From Marsupella aquatica (Eukaryota > Marchantiophyta): 64,000 nt of DNA. A model generated the notes under the pieces. The model did no database searches and was not told where the DNA came from. It worked only from the letters and a program-made list of their open reading frames with translations. The position numbers and the translations under genes were made by a program. Positions 11,915 to 24,911 of the stretch are shown in pieces (the first letter of the stretch is position 1; the number at the start of each line of letters is the position of its first letter). The stretch covers positions 16,368,001 through 16,432,000 of the forward strand of contig OZ316896.1 of the NCBI GenBank assembly GCA_973895155.1. Reading direction: 5' to 3'.

Positions 11915-12840
11915 AATATAAGTAATAAACCATGAAAACCCTACGGGAAGGGGAAGCAAACACCACAAAGAACAATATCCAGAAGACACAACTCCCAGAC
12001 GGGAGGCCAGAAGGGGCCAAAGGAGGACAAAAGCCCCCACACTGTCTCAAAAGGCCTCAAATAAAACAAAGCACCGAATCAAAAGGATGCTTAAGCAAGC
12101 CATAATATAAACTAAAATTCTCCTTGAGATCATGCCAAAGTATAGCCCAAAGTAGTGGAGAGTTGGGTGCATAAATACTTCCGATTCCAAAATTTTCCTC
12201 CTCCTTTTTGAGTATAACCCAAATGGCTCTTCCAAGATCCAAAGAACCAGAATCCAGGACCTTGAAAGAGAGGTGCACCAGTAAGGCCGAGCCTCTGCAT
12301 TCCTCATCAGGAGGGGATACAAAATGCTGAAATTTTGGTAAAATTGAGCGCATTGCAACCTCAAGGCGGAATTGATCTGCTGTGACCTCTTGTACGTAGA
12401 GCTAATATATCTAATGGGACTGATAAGGATTCTATCCAATTATTAACAACAAGTTTCAGATTGGGCTCGCAAAGCCCCCAAACACTCCAACTGAAGCTGC
12501 AATTCTAATTGTATGCACCATACTTCCATATATGCTAGCTTGGCTTCCGACCTCTAATGATGTAATATAATTGTGAGGGCGACTGCCTGGTGAGACCCCA
12601 ATACCTTCACGTTGTAATGGAGTTACGCCCACTAGAGTGGGGTCCCTCCCGATGCCCAATCCTGATCCAATCCCAATGATTTGAGGATGTTCTGTGATCT
12701 CCCACTGTCTCACCTTCCCTTTCAGACCGGAATTGTGCTAAATATGAACTGAAATTGCTCCATAAATTTTTCCAAATTTCAGGATGCTTACCATTTTCAT
12801 GCTCGACACTCCTCCAAATCATGGTCCCATCCCCGCCAAC
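11915..12840 (-). mobile_element. LINE-type retrotransposon fragment with broken endonuclease domain
   Basis: On the minus strand, from about 12492 downwards, the reading begins SWSVWGLCEPN..VVNNWIESL...LDILALR. After a frame break it continues FKVLDSGSLDLGRAIWV...NFGIGSIYAPNSP (about 12290-12140). These match the start and the IYAPN block of the APE-type endonuclease domain of plant LINEs. The frame is disrupted at least once in the stretch where these elements normally have an EGRGGVA-like motif. Below 12057 the endonuclease runs straight into an apparent 3' tail (minus strand ends ...GGGTTTTCATGGTTTATTACTTATATTAAAAG), so reverse transcriptase is missing. Sequence up to about 12840 is probably the element's 5' part, but that is a guess. 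Confidence 0.65.
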
Positions 12841-15800
12841 AACTATATCTATTCTTGGGTGTCAGCTACAAAAATCTGTAGGAACCAGTACTTGCAAGTA
12901 AAAACAGATATACTTGGGTGATATTTGTAAACTTTTTTAAGCCCTAGAAAGTAAAAGATGGTACTAGATACACCCATATGTTAAGAACATTCTCTAACTT
13001 ATATTTAGAGACCCCTTCAAAAGCTCCTTCCAAAATCCCTGGAAGCACCTGAGACACATCAGCAGTATTGGTCACAAACAAAAACGGATAGTTATACAAG
13101 AAATCTCAAACATGACTATTTATGTTTGAGGCATGGCAATGGAAAACAGGATAATTCAAATTAATGGACCCAATAATTGGATAAACAATGGAAAATTTTG
13201 AAAATTTAAATTAAACAAAGAAATGGGTAAAAGGGGTGATAGAGATAACCTTTGGATAGGTTGCAAGTAGTATATCAGTGTTTCCCAGTAAATTGTTTGA
13301 ATAATCTATTTGATTTTATTTATTTTTGAAAATTCATGGGTAGAAGGAAACTCTTCAGCTATTGTAACATAAGGCTAGTATGGAAGGAGTAACAAGACAA
13401 TGTAAGAAACCCTTCAATGGACAGAGGAACAAGGGAACATAGAACCCTTTGGGTACTATGGACAGAGGAATACCAAGGGAACATTAGACACCCTTGGGTT
13501 ACTATGAACAAAGGAAGATTTTGCATGGACTCTATGGACATATAAGTATCAAGGGAATGTTTTGCAGGGGCTTACCATGAATAATCTCCTCGTTGTCTTT
13601 AATGACATTGAACAGTTTCCTAACTACCTTAATACCCACTTGATCCAAAATTCTCCATTTACTCTATCCTCTCATCTCCATCATCAAACCTATTCCAATG
13701 TCAAACTCTTCATCACTCCAACTAGTTGAATAATATCCTCGACTAGTTTTTCTAAACCAAAGTAGGTACTTTAAGTGAAAAAAAGAATATCACTAGAGTA
13801 TTTTCTTTGTAAATAGGAGTATTTAAACAAGCTACCGCACGTGCTATCTCAAAACATCTCAAAACATAGTTAGTGAAACCCCCAATATACACAATTACAA
13901 ACAAATAACCAGACAACTAAATCTTCTCAAAAAAGACTGCTCCAAGATTCCTTGGAGTAGTTTCAAACAACATTGATTGAAACAAAACTCTGACTCATGC
14001 TAGAATCTGAATGGAAACTACAGTACACACAAAAAACCATCAGAGTTTGTGAAGGGTCCCACAAGCTTCCCCAAGTGTCCCAACTTTCACCACAAGAAAT
14101 TAGCTGAAATGCCACAGCACAAACTTTCGATCAAAACTAAGCACATGACTCCCAGCTTAGGGAGGGAAAAGTGCCGAGTTGTACAGACCAGGGCATTGTG
14201 GGGGTCCCAAAGCTGGGCCCACAGTGGGTGTCCCAAAGCTGGGCCTGCTATATACGCACCTGATGGGGCCCTGATAGCGGACGGATGGGAATGCTCTTAG
14301 GCTTTCCAAGGTTTAGAGGAATTAGAGCACTTGTCACTCCACGGACTCTTGGCATGCAAGGGAAGGGGAGAATAAAAAATAAAACATGAAAGGAACACAT
14401 CAATTGAGAATGTGGAGGCTCTAGAAAAGCAACAATCAGATAAAGCCTCTTTTCTTACTCTGGTATATATCTGGTGGTCCCACACACGAAAGAAAGGTCA
14501 TGCCTTTTTCTCTCGCTTTGGTGGGCCCATAAAAAAGGAAAGAAACAAATCCCTCGTTTCTTGGTAATTGAGTGGGTGAGGGAATATGCTTGTTGGGCCT
14601 CAAATCAACCAAGTTCACAATCTGGTGGAGATCTTCTTGCTCCTGGCGTATGTATTTTATGGACCACAGCTCACGTCACACTACCAGTTTTGGGTGTCAT
14701 CCTTGGCAGTAAGTTGGGTCCATGTGGGCAGATTTGTTGGCTTCTAATTAATATTTCAAGTATACGTTTTCATGTTTGAGATTTTTCTCTATTGTGACAT
14801 TGACACCACTTATACGAAAAACTGGAAAAAGTACCAATTTACTATAAAAGGCCAAACAAACTGTCATTGAGTAAAAGTAAAAGAGGTCCAGATAGAGCAA
14901 AGTCAGAACCCTAAAGTACCTATAAGAGAAGAAAATCTGATGTGTCTTTCAAATCTCTATTTGGACTCCACTTACGCATATCACATCATGCCATGTCATA
15001 GCCTCCAGTTTTATTTTGTTTTATGAGTGGTCCGTTTTGTTTGAAAAGTTTAAATTCATCCTCCTTACTATTCTATTATCGTCATCATTTGAACCCAGGT
15101 CCACCATTGAAGTGGGAGCAATGAACTCCTGCATAAAATTGTTCTGGGCACCTGGGAAAAAGTCCAGGGCTCTTGAAGTACTATGGGGGTGGGACTCAGT
15201 TTGATGTTTGGGACAATGTTGGATTGTATTTCAATGTAACAGACCAATTTGCAGTCACTTTGTCACTTGCTCATTTTGATCACTTGGTACTCCATCCAAT
15301 ATTGCTCCAAAACTGAACAAAGTGAGGTTTGCAGCCTCCCACCCACAAACTAAGGTGTTCATTTGTCAGGCTATTAACACATTGGTGATCTTGTTTTAGA
15401 AGCAGCTCCAAAACTAATTGAAGTGGATTTCTCACACAAACAGTGGCCAAACCCGGGATACCCACCATTGGTTTGATATGCATTGGGTTGCATGCATACA
15501 CGTTCTCAAATGATGCCACTCGCAATTGAAACTGCTTTGCACTACACTTAGCAGGAGATGCAACTCCATTATATTTATATCAGATCAGATGAAACAGACC
15601 AAGTTCCCTGGCTTGCATTAAATAATGCACATTGATGCAAAACTATGTGCATGAAAGATACGCATAGAATGCATGTTAAAATTCTTAGGAGTAATGTCTC
15701 ATGCCTTGAGTGTCTTGGAGATTAGTGTGGCACTCCCCTATAAGCCTGTATAGTTTTCAACATGGAAACTCACGGTAAGACTTATAACCATGTCTGAACC

Positions 15801-17400
15801 AAGTTACCATAGGGGGACTATTATAAGCCTGTTCTAACATTGAAATGGCTATTCCTAAACTGAACTCAAAGGAATGTGGATTTGCTGTGAGATAGTTGCC
15901 AGACGCCTATATTTCCAGCCCTCTTATGATGGAGAGGAGGAAGTGCAAAAAACAATGAACCTCAGATGCACGGGAAGCTGGTGCTCATGCTCATGATGGT
16001 GATTAAGACTCTGGGGCAAACTTTATTGTTGTTATTAGTTATTAAGGTAAGGAACATGACCAATCCACCAAAAAGGACCAAACAAAGTAGGATGGAGTAC
16101 AATGGAAAGAGGTCCAAAGAGGTCATAGGCCAAACTCAAAGGAAAAGGGCAAACGCAGGTCCTTCGTGTCAGGGTTTGTCATTGCTAGGAGATTCTCTTC
16201 TTCTGCCCACCATCCATTGTGTATCACGTTTGCAACTAGGCACTTCAAAGAGAGACTACTCTACGAGAGCAAGCTTACCACCTACAAAAGAGTGTATCTA
16301 TTAAACTTACTCAAAACTCAGTTTGTGATGTCAGTTGGTTCTCATTAACTGTCTCAAAAACAGCGCAAAGCCCCTTTGTGGGGCCAACATGCCCAAAAGC
16401 GTCAAGATGCTCATGTTTCCTTCTCCAAGAACCCCAAGCTAGAGCCCTCCATTGGCAAGTGCCTGTTTTGGACATAAATAGAGGTGAGTACTTTCAAGCT
16501 CGCTGCACACTTTTTGGAGACTCACCCTACCCCAACTCCTTTCTCCACTCACACCCCTACCTTCAGTTATGCCCCCAGAGTCAATCTAAAGGCTTCACTT
16601 TAGACCATAAGTGAAGAGTAGCAATGATAGCAATTATGGTCAGATGAAGACAAGGATGGAGACTGAGGGCTTTTGCTTTTCTAGTGAATGTAGCATGGAC
16701 GCTGTACTTAACTTTCGGTAGGGATTTGGTGAGACTAAAGTTCATCACCAGTGTTTCCCTTGTTTTCTCCCCTAGTTGGGTCTGCCTTTGTGAGCTTGTC
16801 TCCCAGTTTGGCACATTTTGCTTATTGATAATGTGATAGATAAAGAGAGATTTTTGAAACTGTGCAACAACGAAACTATCCCATGTGATGTAGGTCTCAA
16901 ACCCCTGATCTTATGCACTGTGCTGCACTTATGGTGAGCCTGATTGGAGCCTCATTACAACCTTGGCACTGTGGTCTGGTGGGCAGGAAATTTCAAAATG
17001 CTTGTAACCAGTAATGTGGGTGCACATTCCCAGCCCAAGGTCTAGCCCTTGGTTCAATGGGGTCTCCTTGACCTGCAAGCCACACTGCAGTGCCCAGACA
17101 TCTTTTCCTCTGGCGTCTTTGGTTTGTTTTCATTTCTCCCTGTGGATAAGCTTTCACAAAGCAAGCACTGATAATGTTCCGCCCACCGTTGCCTGGAGAT
17201 CACCATTGCCCATTTTCACCCAAGCTCAAATCCAAAGTCAAGAGCTGCCTCCACACCTCCTCACTCCCCTCCTGCTCTTGCTCCTCCACAAACCCTTCTT
17301 ACAACCAGAATTTCCTTGTGGACCAAATTAAACTGATCCAAGGCATATCTTTATCTTTCAATCTCCTATAGTAAGCTTTTCATTAGTTCTCCAAAGCCAA
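12841..17400. other. Long gene-poor interval
   Basis: No host gene recognised. It contains a degenerate tandem run at about 13415-13565, built on TATGGACAGAGGAA.ACCAAGGGAACA at about 40-50 bp spacing. A segment at 16015-16170 resembles, on the minus strand, the CTTTG-rich tail also seen at 27230-27420. Other frames are short. Confidence 0.4.
13415..13565. repeat. Degenerate tandem repeat
   Basis: Three to four imperfect units carry ATGGACAGAGGAA, CAAGGGAACA and CCTTTGGGTTACTATG-like words at spacing of roughly 40-50 bp. No coding signal. Confidence 0.5.
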
Positions 17401-17496
17401 AGTACAGGGTTCTAATGACAGGGTTGAAATGAAGTACAGGTTCATTTCAATTTTTTTTAGAAAACCAGGAACTCTATACCACCTTTATGTTGCCCA

Positions 17497-18020
17497 ATGG
17501 AATTCTGCTGAAGGAACCATGAATCAATGCTTCACGAGGGGTGGTGATTGTCTTCTGGAGAATCAACCCAAGGAACAATTCAGAATAATTACTGTAGGAA
17601 CAAAACATCCACAGAAAGACATCCACAACAAAACGAGCATCTAAAACCAATTTACCCTAGACGGGTTTCTACTTTTTAAATAATATTATAAAACAAGAAC
17701 CCTCTACAACCAAGAAAACAAAGTAGTCTAGCACCTTTGCTTGGGTGGTCTTCGCCCCTTGCTTGCTATAGACAGGGCTTTGGCCCCCTTTGCAATTTGT
17801 TTTTGAGCAATGGATTTCTTGTGAAGGAACATGCTTCATAAGAATGAGTAATCAAGCCCAAAGAATATGCATTCCAAAGAAATTAATATAGGACATCAAG
17901 CACCCTGCATGTACAACCATTATTTTGATGGCGAATGGAATTCTGCTAAAGAAACATGATTGCATGCTTCACGAAAGGCATGATTGTAGTTTGGAGCATC
18001 AATGCAAAGAACAATTAAAC
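17497..18020. repeat. Pair of diverged direct repeats about 434 bp apart
   Basis: The stretch 17497-17585 (TGGAATTCTGCTGAAGG... ATGCTTCACGAGGGG...GGAACAATT) matches 17931-18020 (TGGAATTCTGCTAAAG... ATGCTTCACGAAAGG...AGAACAATT) base for base over about 90 bp with scattered changes. Confidence 0.6.
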
Positions 18021-18049
18021 ACAAATTAATACCTATATTTATCCATCTA

Positions 18050-18900
18050 TTCCTACTATCTAGACTGTAGTCTCTAGACGGTGACTCTAACTGACTCTAA
18101 CTAACTAAGGGCATAACTGACGATGCAGACAAGAAAACAAGAATGGGGCAAAGTTGAATGGGAAATTGCGGTGAATCAGTTCTTTTGCAAATTCCCTTTT
18201 TGTCTTGACCTCTGTATATGTTCATGGAACCGGTAACCAGGCTGGTAAGTATGTAGTCCTAATCAAAAGCTACTCAGGTCTACCATCTAGAGTGGAACCT
18301 CTAGACCCTGACTTCCAAGGGGATAACTGAAATTGCATACACAAAGCAGGGATGGTGGCAAAGATGAACAGAAATGACAAGGAATTTCTTTTTGGAGGGT
18401 CTTTCCTTGTCTCATCTCCAGTTACTTTTAAGGAATGGGTAATCAGTCCTAGTAAGTATCTCCTCTCAATCAAAAACCATTTCCAGGGCCTACCTTCTAG
18501 AGTGAAGCCTCTAGTCCATGACTATGTGCATAACTGGAAGTGGGGGTGCTAAGAATGGGGGAAAATCATAAATGAGAGCAATAATGAGGAATCTTTTCTG
18601 GCAAAGTTTTTTTTAATACTCACTCATATTTATGCCCAAAAGAATTGGTAGTCAGGCTAGTAAATATAGTATAGCAATTTGCAGCTTTTGGGCCTCTTGT
18701 CTAGAGTGAAGACTCTAGAATGTGACTAGTGAACATAACTGAAATGAGGGTGCAGGGAGTAAATAAAAATGAGGCAAGATAATAAGGATTGTATTTGCAA
18801 GATTTTTTGTCCTCTCCCTATTTATGTTCAAGGAATGGACAGTGACGTTAGAAACTATGTAAAGGCAATCTAAAGCTACTCTCAACGTTTATTTTCCAAA
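18050..18900. repeat. Degenerate tandem repeat of about 200 bp with TCTAGAG...CTCTAGA palindromes
   Basis: Units near 18060, 18235, 18435, 18640 and 18830 share an ordered set of words: GG(T/A)AATCAG.CTAGTAAGTAT, then CTAGAGTGAAGCCTCTAG (a short near-palindrome), then ATAACTGAAAT, then a GGGGCAAA-type stretch. Spacing is close to 200 bp. The same words in reverse orientation occur at 60770-61280, so this is a dispersed family. Confidence 0.65.
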
Positions 18901-20190
18901 GTGAAAGTCTAAAGCACAACAAAAAGAGCATTGAAAAAGCAATTGAGGGAACAGAGCAGTGAGTTCTCCACCATCCACGTTTATGTCATGCACGCAAAGC
19001 ACAAAGCCAGATGGGAAGCCACGTAGTTTGGTAAGGGACCAACTTTACCTTTCCAACTGGAGATTGTGTTGGCCTCGAATAATTATGTGGTGTATCTGAA
19101 AAGCCATTGGGGATTTTCATAAATTTTCCAGAGCACCATGAGACACGGATTACTGTGCAATCTTGTCTAGCACTGTTTACTCATGTAGACTGAGTGGCAT
19201 TTTAGTTAATGATAAGGGGTCCAGGAGATGAGATAACATTAGGCATTGAGTTTACCAAATTATTCCCAAAATCTTGTCTCCTCCATAGACTGACGAATGA
19301 TACAAGGAGACAATTCTAGAAATGAGCCATATTGTCTAAAATTTGCCTCAAGTTGCAGCTCCATTGACCACATCTTTGAAGGTCTATAAGGACAGTTATC
19401 AAGACTAAGAAGGATTTCGTTATCCATAATTTGAGTACAGTTTATGGATAAATATTGAATGGCCCCCATCTATTTTCCCTCACATATTTAGAGGCTTCAG
19501 GCAGTCAGCTTCCATACAAAATGTGCTGAATCTACACAAATCAATCACTGATATTGTCTTCGTAATAATTACTGTACAATAATCTCAAGTAATGCAGTCC
19601 CTACGTTACTGACATATTTTTTCCTCGAGCGATTGTTTTCCAAGCCTAGTGTACTGTCGCGCAGTCTTTTCGTAATACTTTGTATACTCAGCAGAGTCTC
19701 GTCATTTCAAGCATATTTAACTCGTGGAATCTCCTTCGACACACTTGCCCACGTCATTAACCCCTTCATTCCAATTACTTTTTTTTGGGCAGAAAAGTCA
19801 ATATAGTGATGTTGCGCCAATGGGATGGGACCCATGATTTGTCAAAAGTACTTGGACATATTCTTGTCTAGGCAAGACAAAAATTGGCTTGGTACATTAG
19901 CACCCAGTGAGGAGATTTGATATTCCATCATGCCTTTGCTAAAGAGCTTTCCCTCCTGTTTGAAGAAAATTAAAATAAATTTCTCACTGTTCAAAAGGTT
20001 CGTATACCACAATGCCCTTGCTCAAGAACTTCATCTTATTATTACTCCTTAATGCCCTTCATTCAGCGCTTTATCTTTCAGGTCTTAAAGTGTATTAACG
20101 CCATCTTACAAGGGCATAAAGGACTAAGCTAAGGCCTTCATTCTTTGGGGCCTTATGGCCCACAACGCAATGCCCGTTTACCAGGGCCCT

Positions 20191-20450
20191 TTGTGATTTT
20201 CAGGGCATTATTGAAGAAAAATGGACATTCAAGAATTTGTATCAGCTGATTAAGAACATTGGTTTCCTTTTAGTAAAACTAGCCCCTCAAAAAAGTAAGT
20301 CTATTAGGAACATAATGGGCTTGTGATTTTCAGGGCATTATTGAAGAAAAATGGGCATTCAAGAATTTGTATCAGCTGATTAAGAACGTTGGTTTCCTTT
20401 TAGTAAAACTAGCCCCTCAAAAAAGTAAGTCTATTATGAACATAATGGGC
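20191..20450. repeat. Tandem duplication, 2 x 130 bp
   Basis: Bases 20191-20320 and 20321-20450 are nearly identical (about three substitutions), each starting TTGTGATTTTCAGGGCATTA. This is a recent duplication within a repeat-like, gene-free region. Confidence 0.9.
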
Positions 20451-21238
20451 TATAATAGCCGCTCAAAAACTCAAGCTCCAGCTCTCATTTTTAGTGGCAT
20501 TATATCTCACAATACCTTCTAAACTGGACTTTACTATATAAACAATGCCCTTCGTGATTATGGCCCACACTGCACAGGACTTCACTATATTCAGCAATCC
20601 ACTCATCCTTCCCATTCATTACAACAGAGCATGCTTCAGTACCAATTTTAGCTATGGGTGGTGAGTGTGGACAATGCATATGTTACTGCCCTTTGTAATT
20701 ATGGTCCACAATGCACAGTCTGTTACTATAATAGGGAGTCACAAAGCTTGGAAATTACAGATGATGAAATTTGGTCATAAAGAACAGGTCATGACTTTTT
20801 AGCAAGACTATGTAAAAGACTTTTTTGTTTTTTCTTCCACCCGTCTCTGTGACCAATCCTGACTAATCCTTCTCTATAGTGACCAATTCTGGCTAATCCT
20901 TATGGCAAAAGTGACGAACTATGAATTCTGTAATCCATAACTTTTTGTGTCAGCTAAGGTACATGTAGGGAGCTAAGGTACCTCAAATTGCCAGCTTTGA
21001 GAAGGTAAGCTTTGAAGACAATAAGGACTCATTCATCCTTCCACTTTATTACAGCATCAATACCAATGTCAGTTATGGGTGCTGAGTGTGGACAACGGAG
21101 ATGCAGGTCGTGGTCGAAGGAAGGTCCGTTGAGTCCGTTGGCTCCTCATGATATGGAAAAGAGAGTCGTATCTCAACTCCTGGTTTTCCTCTATATCCTG
21201 AAGGAGGAAATTCCAATGTGCACAAGGATACCCTAATC

Positions 21239-21260
21239 TTTCTCTCTCTCTCTCTCTCTG
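21239..21260. repeat. TC microsatellite upstream of PDF1A
   Basis: A run of TC dinucleotides lies about 430 bp upstream of the likely PDF1A start. GA runs follow at about 21421-21434 and 21668-21680, just before the ATG. Such CT/GA tracts are common in plant 5' regions. Confidence 0.7.
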
Positions 21261-21682
21261 TTGCAACCTCAAGAGTGACGAGGGGAGAGAGTATTGTATT
21301 CGAGGCGTCACCACAATTCTGCAGGAGATTCGCATCCTGGGGAATCGTGCAACAGAGCCTTGCAGCATCAATCAATTGACTGATTCTGCAGCTGAAAATG
21401 CCTGCGTGAAAAACGGAACCCAGAGAGAGAGAGGGTGTGAGAAGAAAAAGAAACAAACAGAGCATCTTCTTGGACCAGCTCAGAGGCTCCTGCCGAAATA
21501 GTCAACAGCATTGTTTCCTCGGTTCGATTCCTTGCTTGCCCGTTCGCTCCCCACCTCCGTCCCGTTCCGTTCAGTTCAGCCCCGGCACCATAGATTCGGA
21601 CCCCACCTCATTGACGTTGTTGTTTTATATACACACAATTTCCACACTCACGAAAAGAGACGGGGACAGAGAGAGAGAGAGC

Positions 21683-24600
21683 ATGAAGAGGATGTGCTCA
21701 AAGCTCCCCATCAGCTGTGACATTATTTCTTCTCAACTGTTAGCAACAGCCGCCGGGAGACCTGTGAAGTTCAGAAGAAGCATCGCTGGTCCCATCACCA
21801 TCAGCACTGTCGTCGTCCCCTTTGCAATTATCATAGTCCGGTCTCCCAGTTCCTCCAGCTCATGTTTAGAACCTGTTGTTGCCACTCACGAGCGCGTTGC
21901 TGCTGCTGAGAGAGGAGGCACTCGCCTTTTGTCATCCTCAGCTTTAAATCAAGACCTTCGTCCTTTTAGAGATCAGGAGCTCAAACTCTCTGGAAGCGAA
22001 GTTGCTGATAGAAGAAGTAGGAGTACTTTCGATAGAGTTACTGTGAGCAAAACCAATAGTAGTATTTGTGGGTTCTCATCATTAAGTTCATCCTGTTTAT
22101 GGAATAATTATCGTTACCATTGCAAATCCCAGAGGTTGTTGGGCTCTCGAGATCAGAGTAGACTACCTTCTGTTGTTCCTCGTGCTTTCCGGAGGAGACG
22201 AACCAGGGTCTGTCGCTGGGTCTTGCCAGCATTGAGCTACAGGCGTCGTGTGTGTGTAGTAGAAGGTAAAAGTTCCTCATCAAGGGCGTCTTGTGAGAAG
22301 GCTCTCTGTTTGAGCAGAGTGAGTGGTTTGTCTGGGAAGAGAGCGTCTGGATTTTTTTTTGAGAGGATGGAGTTATTTAAGCCGCAGCTGATGGACACTA
22401 TGCCGTTTCGGTTTATGTCCGAGTATCACACCGCCCCACCGAGGGCGGTGAAGGATGCCGTCAGTCCAATCTTTTTTTTTGGGTTTGGGCAATCGAAGCC
22501 AGTGGTGGAACTGGTTCAGGCCGGGGATCCAGTGTTGCACGAGCCTGCAGCGGAAGTGAGGCCGGAGGAGATAGGGACTGCTCGCGTTGAAAAGATTATC
22601 AATGACATGGTCGCTACTATGCGGAATGCTCCCGGTGTGGGCCTCGCTGCCCCCCAAATCGGTGTTAATTTGCAGGTCTGGTTCTTGCTCCTCGCTGTCT
22701 TCTCATCTGTTTGCTTGGAGTACGTTTGTAGTACGTCTATGTCCTTTAAGAAGTCTGGCAACTTGCCTCTCAGCTTTGTTCTCCATCAGTCAGGACCAGC
22801 GAACTCCGACGCTACTCACTCGCTCCCAGGGCAAGGCAGTGGCCAGAAGACGATGGGCGAGGACCAGAATAATGTGCCTTAGTCAATCAATTGTAGCCCC
22901 GAGTTGGATTTGTGTGGTCAGTGTTATGGACTGAAATGTGTCTCCCGTGTCCAGTTATTCTGCCTTTCTCAACTTTCGGGGTCCTCGTAGTATTTAGGTC
23001 CCATTCATTCATGACGGTCTACCTTCATTTTGTCTCGGTTCCATTTTCTAATCCATTTTGAGTTCCCCGAATCTGAAGTACTCTGGACGGTTTAGGAGAG
23101 AGAGAGCCAGAGAGGTCCTGAAATGGCAGTTGTCAGTTTTCCGCGTGGTTGTCCGAGTCCATCAATTTCTGCCTCTTGCTGGGGAAAAGGAGGGATGCAG
23201 GAGCAGTTAGTTAGAGTCCGCTCCTTGGCAGGTTTCGGGACGTCGACAATCCCGCCTCGCATAATCCCTGCCATGTCGGGTCGATTTGGAACGCTTTCGG
23301 CCGCCTCTAATTTCTGGGCGGCGGTTTCCGTCTTCCAAATCGTGCTTAGAAGGAGGCTAGATCAGAACCATGCTTTGTTGAGTCGCAAGCCAATTCTTTT
23401 GTTAGTTCCCTAATTTGGAGTTTTGCTGATTTGATTGTATGGCTCTCGGAAATTCTTGTGTAATACTGGTCTCAGAGCTTGGTGAGTTTCCTGTGGACTG
23501 TCGATCAAGTCCATTCAATTATAATATCTGACTCTCATGGGTTAGCTCATTTCACTAGATCGATTTTGAATGCCTATTCTGTCAGTACTCGGAGTATTTT
23601 TACACGTCAGTAGCCGTCTCGTTTTTAAGCGGCAGATTCGAATCTCATGCGATGAATGACCAAATGAAATCGTACTGATCTGGTTCCCTAATGAGCTGCG
23701 GGATAGATCGTTGTCGTCGCCGTTCTGGCAGTGTGTCGTTCTTTTCCGACCAACGACAGTTGAAGACTAAAGTTCTCCTTACTCAGGGCTAATAAATGTG
23801 ATGAGAGAATTACGGGAAACATAGAGGTTGTCCAATTGTGGAGACTGGTGTTGTTTTCTTAACTGGATCGTGTTGTGCTGTTGCAGATCATTGTTTTGGA
23901 GGATACCAAGGAGCTCATGAGCTATTCCTCACCAGAGGAGTGTGAATCTCAGCAACGCTTTCCTTTCGACTTGCTGGTATGCTCTCTCCGGTCCTATTTT
24001 TTCATTCAGTCACTTTTGGAACCCTTTTCTCTGATCTTATATCTAAGGCGACGAAAATATGAGAACGGCGTAAGGAGTATGGTCTGGTCGGCGGCTATCC
24101 GAAGCTATGCTATGAGTTTGGCGTCTTCCTGTGTTTGTTGGCAATTTAATCCTGTCTCGTTTTGGATATTGAAGGTGATCTTGTGAGATGTGCTTTGCCT
24201 GGAGTGATTCTTTTTAAAGTTGAATTCCCAGAGTGTGCATAAACTATGGCTCAACGTCACGCAACTTTTGCAAGTTTGTCTTTCTTTAATAGTTTGAATC
24301 CTACTTTGTGCTCTGCAGGTTATCATCAATCCGAAATTGACGTCTAAGAGTGGTTCTGGTAGTGCTGTTTTCTTTGAAGGTTGCCTAAGGTACGAACACC
24401 TGTCTCCCTGCTGAATTTTACAGAGTACCATAGTAGAAGCCAGTGTGCACTCCAAAGCCTGTGCGATTTGAGTAGATATATATGTCAAAACTTTGAGAGT
24501 GTGATCAACTACAGTACTGTCCGCACCACCCTGTTCATTGTTAGACGACTTCTCTTTCAGTTAATTGCTCGGCAGATGAATGGCCTTACAAGTAGGAAGT

Positions 24601-24911
24601 TGTGTATGGCTCACATTTTGGCTGATTGTTTGTCAACCAACAGTGTTGAGGGATATCGGGCACTGGTGGAGAGGGACTTGGAGGTCGAAGTCACTGGGCT
24701 TGGTCGCGACGGTCGTCCAATTTGTGTAGAAGCAAGTGGTTGGAAAGCTCGGATTCTTCAGCATGAGTGCGACCACCTTGCCGGGACCCTCTATGTTGAT
24801 AAGATGGTACCTAGGACCTTTCGAACAAAGGACAATTTGAGACTGCCTTTACCTGCCGGGTGCCCAAAGCAAGGTGTTTGCAAACATTCTAGCAAAAGCC
24901 TCAAAGTTTAG
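21683..24911 (+). CDS. PDF1A: Peptide deformylase 1A, organelle-targeted
   Basis: Removes the formyl group from the N-terminal methionine of proteins made in mitochondria and plastids. Four exons join in frame: 21683-22675, 23887-23976, 24319-24389 and 24644-24911 (TAG), for 473 aa. All three deformylase motifs are present: [10 protein letters not shown] (318-327), EGCLS (381-385) supplying the metal-binding Cys383, and QHECDH (424-429) with His425, Glu426 and His429. The order and the [20 protein letters not shown] tail match plant PDF1A. The surprise is a first exon of 331 codons: the part before the catalytic domain is roughly 290 aa, much longer than in Arabidopsis. An in-frame ATG at 22367 would give a 245-aa protein of normal size, so the 21683 start is uncertain. 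The long extension is Ser/Arg-rich, as expected for a transit peptide. Confidence 0.9.

Noticed and set aside
17014-17371. Plus-strand Pro/Ser/Leu-rich frames
   Set aside because: Pyrimidine-rich composition in a gene-poor interval; no homology recognised.
21069-21465. Minus-strand frames of 100-130 codons opposite the PDF1A leader
   Set aside because: They run through TC/GA microsatellites; the low-complexity Arg-Glu repeats are a composition effect.
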